A program made the position numbers and the translations under genes. This document shows, piece after piece, positions 56,246 to 64,000 of a stretch of 64,000 bases of DNA. Location of the stretch: assembly GCA_022702545.1 (NCBI GenBank), contig JAHRBC010000007.1, positions 248,001 through 312,000 on the forward strand. The letters are read 5' to 3'. This DNA is from Phycomyces nitens (lineage: Eukaryota; Mucoromycota; Mucoromycetes; Mucorales; Phycomycetaceae). The notes beneath the pieces were generated by a model, which saw nothing but the letters and a program-made list of their open reading frames with translations, searched no databases and was not told the origin of the DNA. Each line of letters opens with the position of its first letter. Within the stretch, counting starts at the first letter, position 1.

Positions 56246-57211
56246 ATGAATATCAATGAACTTTCACCAGAGCAAATCCTCAAGCTTATTAAGCTCGGTA
56301 AACAAGCACAACAACGACAGAGAGATTATGAAGGAGACGAACTCCCTGAAGAAATCTACAAAGATTTGGAAGAGTCTTCGACGAAAGGTCTCAAATCCAA
56401 CATTAACAGGTTCGCCAAAGATACCCTCAACTTTGAGGGCGGAAAATGGACCAAGTCAGGAGCAATCAATCAGATCTTCGTCCAAGACCTCAAGAAATAC
56501 ACAATGGATGCCCATCAAATTGTACAGAGCAAATATAAGGATGGCGACAAACTCAGGATCACTGGAAGAGCAACAAGTGAAATCTTCCTTGATCTTAGAC
56601 ACATCAGAGCCAGAGGGGGCAGTGCTACCGACACAGCCGATCTGGACGAAGTCATCGAGAAAGTCAGACGTTTGGCTGTCTATGCGTTCGCCAGTGGAAA
56701 GGCACTCGATGAAGATGCCAAAGAAATTAGTATCCGAGCAATCAAACTCCCAACAAAAGCAAGATATTTCAAAGATGAAGAAGACAACAACAACGACATG
56801 GCCTTCGATCAGGAGTGGGTGGAGAAAATCCAACAGGCCAGATATGAAGAATCAGTTCTTCAAAGTGCAGTCAGCTATAAGAGAGGAGGATACTCCAATG
56901 GTGGATACTCCAATGGTGGATACTCCGATGGAGGACAACGAGGCAGAGGAAGAGGTCGTGGAGGCAACTTCTATGGTAAAGGGCAATCTAACTACTCACA
57001 AAAATCTTTTTTTGGGAGAGGAAAATCGACTTCCCCAGGTCCCAGTACACACCAGCCAACAACACACCAGCCAGTCAACAATAACGACATCTCATCTAGT
57101 ATCACCTCCAGCTTCTCCAATAAAGTCACAAGTAGCATCTCACACAGACACATCTATAGCTCCGCAATCAATCTCGGTTCCACTTCAACACTACAACATT
57201 CCAATAGATAG
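56246..57211 (+). CDS. DIRS Gag-like protein, 321 aa
   Basis: ATG-initiated frame, 321 codons. The N-terminal ~200 residues are helical (MNINELSPEQILKLIKLGKQ, YKDLEESS), and residues ~210-260 hold an RGG-rich region (GGYSNGG repeats, QRGRGRGRGGNFYGKG), likely RNA-binding. The C-terminal tail is Ser/Thr/Pro-rich. There is no CCHC zinc knuckle. The GGATACTCCAATGGTGGATAC-type short repeats in DNA (56887-56935) encode the GGYSNGG copies. It starts ten bases upstream of the ORF2 frame and ends at TAG/TGA-type stop 57209-57211. Confidence 0.8.
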   Translation: MNINELSPEQILKLIKLGKQAQQRQRDYEGDELPEEIYKDLEESSTKGLKSNINRFAKDTLNFEGGKWTKSGAINQIFVQDLKKYTMDAHQIVQSKYKDGDKLRITGRATSEIFLDLRHIRARGGSATDTADLDEVIEKVRRLAVYAFASGKALDEDAKEISIRAIKLPTKARYFKDEEDNNNDMAFDQEWVEKIQQARYEESVLQSAVSYKRGGYSNGGYSNGGYSDGGQRGRGRGRGGNFYGKGQSNYSQKSFFGRGKSTSPGPSTHQPTTHQPVNNNDISSSITSSFSNKVTSSISHRHIYSSAINLGSTSTLQHSNR

Positions 57212-58820
57212 AATTCCTCCAGGAGGACGATTGAACAAATTTATAGTAACATGGAAGAATACAATCAATCAACAATGGCCGATAATGGTAGTAGAGCAAG
57301 GGTACAGCATACAGTGGACGAAGTTCCCGATACCGTGGAGAGTCAAACCATTGTCATTGCCACCAGAAGACCAGAAAGAGGTGGATTTAGCGGTGGAGAA
57401 ATTCAGGAACTCGGATGTGATCGAGATATCGCCTACACAGAACGAGGACTACTTGTCCCAGTTCTTTATCGTCCGAGAAACCAACAAATGCCGCCCGATT
57501 CTGGACTGCAAGCGGATCAACCAATTCATTCAGTATCATCACTTCAAGATGGAAGGAGTGCCTGCCCTGAGAGATATCATCGAGCCAGGAGATTTAATGA
57601 CAAAGATAGACTTGAAGGATGCGTACATAGTTGTACCAATTCACAAGGACTCCCGACGTTTTCTCACATTCAAACACAAGGGCACAGTGTACCAATACAA
57701 GTCGCTCCCATTTTGGATGAGTGTGGCCCCAAGAGTATTTTCAAAACTCATGAGATATGTAATGGAACCTCTTCGGAAGAAGGGTATCCGACTGGTCTAC
57801 TACTTGGACGATATATGCATTCTAGCAAAGACCAAGTTGGAGATGGAACAACAGTCATCTCAGGTGATAAGGCACCTAACTTCTCTGGGCTATCTGATCA
57901 ACTGGCAGAAGAGTATATTAACACCTTTATACAAACAGGAATTCCTAGGCTTTCTATTCAATACCAAGAGCATGGAAATAAAAGTGCGGAGCAAGAAGAT
58001 GTCCAACTTAAACACCCGAATCAAACAAGCCTTCACGCAAGTGAGATCATGCCGATGGATTGCCAGCTTGATAGGGAAAATGACGGCGATGATTGCAGCA
58101 ACAGAAGAATCACTACTACACGTCAGGTACTTGCAGAGAGAACTCTCCAAATCACTTTAAGCAAAGTTGTCAAGATGGGAAGCACACTGTCCATTATCGC
58201 AAGACACCAAAAAGCAATTGACATGGTAGATGGAAAAAGGAGATACTGTAAATTGTCTTTCAATAAGAAGGCCAATACCATAACCACCAACAATTACAAT
58301 ACACGTCGACGCATCCGACTCGGGTTGGGGAGTCTCCTCCTAGAAGATCCAAACAGCCGGGTATTAGACAGAAGAAGAAAAAGATTCAATCAATGTCAGG
58401 GAATTGAAGACGATTCTAATTGCTCTACAGCTCCATGTACGAAGATTCAGAAACTCCAGCATAATGATATACACGGACAACACCACAGCACTAGAGTATG
58501 CCCACAAGTCTGGAGGAACAGCATCCCCATTGTTACAAGACCTAGCATTGGAGATACACAACATTTGCAACTTGCACAATCTGACAGTACAATATCGACA
58601 TATAGCCGGGGTAAAGGATGTGATAGCCGATCAACTGAGTCGACAAAAGACACCAACTTACGAGTGGAGTCTGCCCAAGACATGGTTCAAGCAGATCCAG
58701 AAGACTATGAAATGCAGATTGGACAAAGACGCCTTTGCCGCAAGACACAACCGAAAGCTACCAAGATTTTGGAGTTTGCTTCCAGATCCAGAAGCCGAGG
58801 CCCAAGACGCCTTTCAATAA
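56256..58820 (+). pseudogene. DIRS reverse transcriptase-RNase H frame with four in-frame stops
   Basis: The frame is open from 56256 to TAA at 58158-58160, overlapping gag. The functional part starts near 57100. RT motifs: PILDCKRINQFIQ, GDLMTKIDLKDAY (catalytic Asp), RFLTFKHKGTVYQYKSLPFW and YYLDDICIL (the YLDD box, near 57798-57824). The same frame then continues with in-frame TAA 58158-58160, TAA 58281-58283, TAG 58341-58343, TAG 58365-58367 and TAA at 58818-58820. It carries the RNase H Asp in DASDSGWG (58308), the Glu in NVRELK and the Asp in YTDNTTALEY. A DIRS-type C-terminal segment (GLYLHPPWKLIPRVLQRLK, WPTQFWWPML) extends to about 59085. All stops are TAA or TAG. Confidence 0.8.
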
Positions 58821-58989
58821 CTATGGCCAAAAGTAGGACTCTACCTCCACCCCCCGTGGAAACTGATTCCCAGAGTATTACAACGGTTAAAGGAACAAAA
58901 GGTGGACAAAGCAGTCTTAGTAGCACCGAATTGGCCAACACAATTCTGGTGGCCGATGCTTCTGAGGGTGAGTATTTCCCAGCCATTAC

Positions 58990-60103
58990 ACATACCAATA
59001 AACAGAACATGGTCTCTCAACGTATGGGTATTATCCGCAAGAAACAGGAGGCAGACGGATTGGAGGACGAGATTACAAACTTCCTAACTAAGGCAACAAG
59101 AGATAGTACACAGCGAATATACAATCATGGATGGAGAAGATGGGCAGAATGGTGTGAAAGTCAAGAACCACAAATAGATCCAGAAGATTATCATCCGGTA
59201 CAAGTGGTACGATATCTAGTATCTCTAAAACACCAATCACCATAGACATTAAACGTGGCAAGATCAGCCATCGCCTCAGTATAAAAAGTCACTCATCCCT
59301 CAGAAACACCACTTGCCGAGCACCCACTTATACAGGAGTTTTTCAGAGCTAAAAAACGATCAACATTTACACTGCCCAACATAAGCAATGAGACATGGAA
59401 AGTGCAACCGGTATTAAGTATGCTAGAATCATGGGGTTCAAGCGAAAGTATGACATTGACAAATCTTCAGCACAAAGCCATGATGTTGATATGTCTGGCA
59501 ACTATGTGGAGACCAAGATCGGATATTGGTCGTCTACAATTTCGAGATGTTACCTTACACTACAATGAAGAGGAACATATAGTAGGAGCTACCTTGATAG
59601 CCAGAGAACCAAAGGAAGCCCAGGCAAAAGCATGGAAAATAGGAATAATCAGAGCTGAGCAAGTATGCCCCGTCGGGACATTGGAACAGTTTATCAAGAG
59701 AACCAGTACATTGCGACCATTATTGAAGGTCGACCATACCTTATTCCTCGGGCATATAGAGTCAGATAATCCTATCCCAGTGAAGCCAACCACAGTAGCA
59801 AATTGGGTTACAAGTATTATGAAGGATGCCGGAATCGACACCAAACAGTATACAGCGCATTCAACGAGATCGGCTGCAAGTACTCATGCAATTCTCCGAG
59901 GAATACCAGTCGAAGTCAAATGTCATGTAAATTGGAGCTCATCCAGTAACACTTTTGAACAATACTATTTTAAGCCGAATGACCAACATTCGAGGGGAGC
60001 ACACATCACAGAAGCTATATTGTTGCCAAGTACTGAGAACAGTACCACATTTGTAGTCGTAACGGAGCCAACACCAATTGTGTTAGGTACGACATACAAT
60101 TAA
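58990..60103 (+). pseudogene. DIRS tyrosine recombinase frame with two in-frame stops
   Basis: Frame begins near 58990 (MVSQRMGIIRKKQEADGL); the same frame is open upstream across RT as a shadow from 57251. Core-binding region: TRDSTQRIYNHGWRRWAEW. In-frame TAG at 59243-59245 and TAA at 59282-59284 interrupt it, then it is open to TAA at 60101-60103. The catalytic domain shows Arg in MWRPRSDIGRL, HSTRSA (His-x-x-Arg) and the nucleophile Tyr in FEQYYFKP. The YR replaces integrase in this class. With the two stops removed all four signature positions are present. Confidence 0.8.
60044..60101 (-). repeat. Right inverted terminal repeat of DIRS element
   Basis: 58 bp; overlaps the last ~19 codons of the YR frame, which ends in TAA at 60101-60103, so the repeat also encodes the YR C-terminus. 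Confidence 0.85.
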
Positions 60104-60495
60104 ATATTTCTCTAATGCATAAAAATGGGGTATTTGCCGTGGTACTAGACTTTTAAAAGAGGTCTAGGATGCTTTTTTATATGGGTAACAGTTTATTGTA
60201 TAATAATATCGAGAAACTCTCGACTGTACCCATGGCCATTCCTTTGATCGATTCATTGGACTCTAACCCATGGTAAGATTCAAGAGGTGATTATATTGTG
60301 ATTAAAATCAAGGAAATTCTTGTAGGGAACAAATTTGATAGGAGTTGAGCAGCTTGCTCTGGCTATGAGGGCTTTATGTATGTGTAGGCTGAAATAAAAT
60401 ACACTAGTGTATGCAAATATTATTTAAGATGAATATTCCAATTAATTCATCTTTATTCTTTCTCTTCTTCGTCCTTCTCGCTTATTATTATAGGG
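60104..60495. other. Spacer downstream of DIRS element
   Basis: 391 bp of AT-rich sequence. A short stem AGACTTTTAAAAGAGGTCT-like palindrome lies near 60149-60167. No gene. Confidence 0.4.
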
Positions 60496-61092
60496 CTAGT
60501 GGCGTGGAGGAAATTGGCGAATCTGAGGTGGTCTGTTTGGATTTCCTGGATTATGGTTACGGTGGGTGCTGGTAGATTTACGTGTTTTATCGTATCCATA
60601 TGGGCCCTGAGGGTACATTTGGGCTCTTGTATTTTGGTTGTTGGCAAACGATACCACAGGAGATGATCTAGTCACTGTGTCCTGGCGTGTCCTTGCAGAA
60701 GAAGGAACTGATATGGGTTTATTAATCAATTGGTGTGGCCTGGTTACCGGGTTCTTTACACTAGACGTGTTATTGAGTGTCGAACTTGAGGACAGCTCGG
60801 AATTCATGGTATAGTCTGAACAAGTTGCCTGAGATTGAGACATGGTCTGGCTGGATTCCATGTCTAGTATTACATGAGTTGGTCCAATGGTTTGGTTCAA
60901 TACACCACACGCTGGTTCGTTGGTGTCTATGCGTTTAGAGGTTACACGGCGGCAGATACAGCTACAGTTTATTATGACACATGTCACGAGTACCAGTACA
61001 CCAACAAGCGAAAGAACAAGAGGGCTGTAGGTTGCTGTAGGTACTGCACTGTATGGCTTATAGACAACATTGGTTGGAGTGGTCGTGTTCAT
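60496..61092 (-). CDS. Single-pass membrane protein, 198 aa, unidentified
   Basis: ATG at 61092 to the stop at 60496. A Thr/Pro-rich N-terminus (MNTTTPTNVVYKPYSAVPT) is followed by one membrane helix (about residues 23-45, LVLSLVGVLVLVTCVII) and an adjacent NCSCICRR cysteine cluster that could be palmitoylated. The cytoplasmic tail is Ser/Thr/Asn-rich and disordered, ending RQFPPRH. The helix follows a short N-terminus without a cleavable signal, so the tail is probably cytosolic. An open frame upstream (to 61227) lacks an ATG and may be 5' leader. I do not recognise the family; a wall or signalling sensor is possible only by shape. Confidence 0.45.
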   Translation of the reverse strand: MNTTTPTNVVYKPYSAVPTATYSPLVLSLVGVLVLVTCVIINCSCICRRVTSKRIDTNEPACGVLNQTIGPTHVILDMESSQTMSQSQATCSDYTMNSELSSSSTLNNTSSVKNPVTRPHQLINKPISVPSSARTRQDTVTRSSPVVSFANNQNTRAQMYPQGPYGYDKTRKSTSTHRNHNPGNPNRPPQIRQFPPRH

Positions 61093-61227
61093 AATAAGAA
61101 TAGTAGTAATAATGGGCTTATCCTGTTTATTGCATAGGAAGAGGAAGAGCAGCAAAGAGTATGTATGCTTACGGCTGGTTATGGAAAGTATGAAATGCAA
61201 CAAATAAAGGAGAGCATGTACACACAA

Positions 61228-64000
61228 TGTCAGAATAGACTATATAGAATATAGGAGTAAAATAAAGGATTAAAAGAACCCTTGAGAAATGTGTATATAT
61301 ATAAGTATATATTATGGGTTTTTCTCTTGGTTTTGTCGTCAATAGAATCCGTCAAGGTCCTGTAGGCTGTCGTTTGGTTCTCGACCTGTTTATAGAATCA
61401 CATTTGATCTATAGATACTGCATTCTTCTTGTGTTTTATACCCATGATGTACAATCCTAATAATCGGTTTGTAAACCAGTTGTTTCAATAGATATATACT
61501 TTTTACTTGACATTGCTTATGAGCATTGTCAATACCAAGACAGTTGAATATTTATATTTATAAAAAAAAGTTGCCACATTTTGTGCTAATTGAAATATAC
61601 CAAAAGAGTCAAATGTTTTGTTTGTCCTTAATGCTACGGTTCAAAGCAACTTGCGCATCTCACTTTATTTTTGGCGAAACATGTACCAGCTTTGAGTGAT
61701 TGGCCAACATATTTGGAATCAAATGCTGTTAAATGGCAAAGCTACAATGTTGAGCAGTTGGCTATGTTGCTAAGCCTGGTACTATATATCTTAAATCTCG
61801 GCAGTGGTGTGGAGGTTGTATTTTGCTCAATTGACATGTACATATGCATAAAATATAGGTATACCAAAGTCCATTACTGAAATCTACCTTGTGATGATGA
61901 ATACTATCAATAAAAAAAAAAGACTGAATATATTGCTGGAATTCCAATCACATTTTTTATTTCTGATTGATCAAAGCTTTGGTTTAGTTTAGTCCATGCC
62001 AAGAACCGCCTTTCCAGCTTGTCTGACGTCAAAAAGGCCATCAGTATCGACTGGAGTGCAATGAATATTAATAAATCACATTCAAAAACACTGAAAATGG
62101 CTGTATTGTTGGAAATAATAGTTGTCAGATGGAGCCCGATCTGAATACGGTTTTGGATCCCAAAGATCCAGTACTTGGCTTATGGGTCATATTTGAGTTT
62201 CAAAACTCTAAAGATATTTATCAAAAGAGCTGTCGATTACTGCCTTTATGTCATCAACTACAAAGTAGAGATCCAACCATTTTTATTCCTAGTATCGACA
62301 TTTTACAGTCGCGTTTCAATCCATGAAGCACATTAAATAGACCAATAATTGATAATGTTGTACTATAATATTGTTTTTTCTTCTTCATTTTTCAACGTAC
62401 AAAATGATATAGAGCTGGCAAAGTATCTTATCTAGCCCAATTCACTCTTACTCTTTGTCAATGTATTGCAGACAGTTATCTCATAAATCATTATACATCA
62501 AAATGTACACTTTGGATCATCACAGTGATAGCTCGCTATTAATAAATAGATATTCATTCGCATTGGAATTCGAATAAAAGTCTAAACCCCATTTATATGT
62601 CAGAATAACATTTTGGTCAAACTGTTCAAGACACTCGAATACAAATTATATGTTGGCTACTTCATCTTTTTATTTTATTTTATTTTTTTGCTTGGGCAGA
62701 ATTGTAAAGTAGACTCTAAACACAGGAAACACTCTTTTATATTCATACATAATCTTTACCAGAGCCTCCTTTTCTTTACCCAGCTACGATGAATAATCTA
62801 ATAAATACCCACAATTGGGTACCCACCCTACATTCCATCAGCAACCCGGCTGCCTTACGCCTAGACTCCTTTACCATTATTAAAGAATTTATTCACCCTT
62901 TCTTTTTTGTTTCCTGTCTACACTCTTGCTGACAAACAATTCCAAAAAAAACCAGTTGACTAATACCCCAATATTGCCAATATTTCCAATCTTTACTATT
63001 AGTTCCCTAACACGGTTCCTATCGTTGCTCAAAAGCTGGATATAATTTAATTGAATTAGGCCATGTCGTTTAACCGAGTTCAATATTTATTTGAGATTTT
63101 GACTTTTGGACGGGCTAGGTTTAAATGCCAGTAAATAAACCATGGGAAAAAAACAACGTTTAATTGTGCCTCTTGGTGTCTAGGGATTGTTCCATCCTTG
63201 TTGAATATATTGATCCATATTAATGATTTACATATAAATTGCCTTTATACCCATTAACCCTATTTTCACATTCCCAAATAATATACTACTCAGGCCATCA
63301 AAAACCATGGTAACCTTGGTAATAAGAGATCTTTTAACCTTTAAAATCAATACCAATACAACCAGAAGCATCTCTTGGTTGTTCAACTTTATTTTCTTTT
63401 TTTTCAATTGGGTTCGTTCTCACGGTACGGCAATTATATCAACAGCAATAGCGACAACGGCCAAAAATAATAAGCGAATATCAGTCATTAGAAGCACAAT
63501 TGGATAAATATGATACCCGACATACATTCAACAGTCTACAAGACCTGTTACTCCATAGAGCATGCTGTAAACTGATGAGTTTGATCATAATTGCAAAAAA
63601 TATTCCATGTAAGATTCTCATAGTAATCAATTGGTGATACAAAGGTTGGGGTATCTTGGGAGGACAGTCGATTACAACAGATCTAGTCTTTTTCCTGCTT
63701 TGCTTGTCAATTATCCATTAAACACATACCCGGATGCTCGTGCTATAGGAAAATCCTTTGTTTCACACGCTATGAAATATTTAGGTCAATATGGCTTCTT
63801 TGTTGGCACTAAAAAGGTATCCAAAGACATGTTAAGCTTTGTAATTGGACTTTAAGACTTGATAGATATCATTTGAGAATATTCTCAATACTGCAGCAAA
63901 TAATATTGTACCAATCAATTCTCCTGGTATAGGAAAGGCCTATAAAGAAAAAAAAACTGATTATACATGCATGGGCAATTTTGTATTTTCATGAAATGTA
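61228..64000. other. AT-rich region, no supported gene
   Basis: Short frames (61671-61880, 62129-62326, 63307-63507, 63631-63855) lack splice, domain or codon support. The 75-codon frame at 63631-63855 (IQRLGYLGRTVDYNRSSLF) is the least random-looking, but I cannot assign it. Confidence 0.45.

Larger units (their letters stand above)
56083..60101 (+). mobile_element. DIRS/Prt1-like tyrosine-recombinase retrotransposon
   Basis: Order: left inverted terminal repeat 56083-56140, gag ORF 56246-57211, RT/RNase H frame 56256 onward (overlapping), tyrosine recombinase frame to 60103, right inverted terminal repeat 60044-60101. The repeats are 58 bp and differ at about three positions. DIRS elements are known to be bounded by inverted repeats with YR instead of integrase and to lack target duplications; none was seen. 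An internal complementary region typical of the class could not be identified. RT, RNase H and YR frames have only nonsense lesions and no frameshift, so the copy is recent but defective. It resembles Prt1 of Phycomyces in class (family knowledge, not a match I ran). Confidence 0.85.

Noticed and set aside
56256..58160. First ~280 codons of the RT frame as a separate protein domain
   Set aside because: They overlap gag in another phase and have no recognisable motif before the region near 57100, so overprinting or chance is preferred; kept as an open question in findings.
57251..59245. Single 664-codon protein
   Set aside because: Only the last ~85 codons are real YR sequence; the rest is a shadow frame of RT and RNase H.
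58158..59284. Alternative genetic code with TAA/TAG as sense
   Set aside because: Host genes in this window end in TAA, TAG and TGA and contain no internal TAR codons, so stops are normal stops.
1..64000. CRISPR array, bacterial operon or prophage
   Set aside because: No spaced repeat-spacer pattern; genes have spliceosomal introns and eukaryotic families, so the DNA is fungal nuclear.

Overview
This window is from a filamentous fungus, most likely an early-diverging Mucoromycota/Mucorales-type genome (an inference, not proven). The DNA is AT-rich. Genes carry many short introns with GTAAGT-like donors and CTAG/TTAG-like acceptors. The core proteins are clearly fungal or opisthokont: eIF2-beta, Kap121/Pse1, Jip5/WDR55, a LIM-C1-RhoGAP, an Ert1-like Zn2Cys6 regulator and GDP-mannose dehydratase. 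The mobile elements include a DIRS-type tyrosine-recombinase retrotransposon, a class first described in this lineage from Phycomyces (Prt1), and Tc1/mariner DNA. I reconstructed exons by hand from splice consensus and reading phase. For the twelve complete conserved genes the joined exons are a whole number of codons.

Layout. 1-6.7 kb is accessory: a long imperfect hairpin, ~148-bp tandem repeats, and minus-strand exon-like ORFs including a 463-codon frame broken by one amber codon. 6.7-8.1 kb is a complete but inactivated Tc1/mariner element with terminal inverted repeats and TA flanks. 8.7-13.2 kb is a P5-type ATPase with an unusual secreted-type N-terminal domain. 13.2-19.25 kb is a gene-poor AT-rich stretch. 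19.25-39.25 kb is a compact housekeeping block: RhoGAP (+), WDR55/Jip5 (-), Pse1/Kap121 (-), a coiled-coil protein (-), eIF2-beta (+), a pallidin-like BLOC-1 subunit (-), a DPP5-like S9 peptidase (+), an Stm1/SERBP-like protein (+) and a DNAJC17-like protein (-).

39-44.8 kb is again accessory: paired direct repeats, a possible PD-(D/E)XK-like gene of an expanded-looking family, a split Ser/Pro-rich ORF and AT-rich spacer. 44.8-52.1 kb holds an Ert1/AcuK-like transcription factor, GDP-mannose 4,6-dehydratase and a BCAS3 homolog, all on +. 52.1-56 kb has a Tc1 relic, a 170-bp direct duplication and a second possible nuclease-like gene. 56.08-60.10 kb is a DIRS/Prt1-like retrotransposon with 58-bp inverted terminal repeats and overlapping gag, RT/RNase H and tyrosine recombinase frames; it carries only nonsense lesions. 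60.5-61.1 kb encodes a single-pass membrane protein, and the last 3 kb shows nothing I can support as a gene.

The housekeeping genes are not an operon and do not share one pathway. Several touch translation and ribosome function (eIF2-beta, Stm1-like, Jip5), and Pse1 imports ribosomal proteins. The most unusual items are the P5 ATPase with a Cys-rich ectodomain, the overprinted reading frames of the DIRS element, two GC-AG introns confirmed by phase, and the two lineage-type putative nuclease genes next to repeats.
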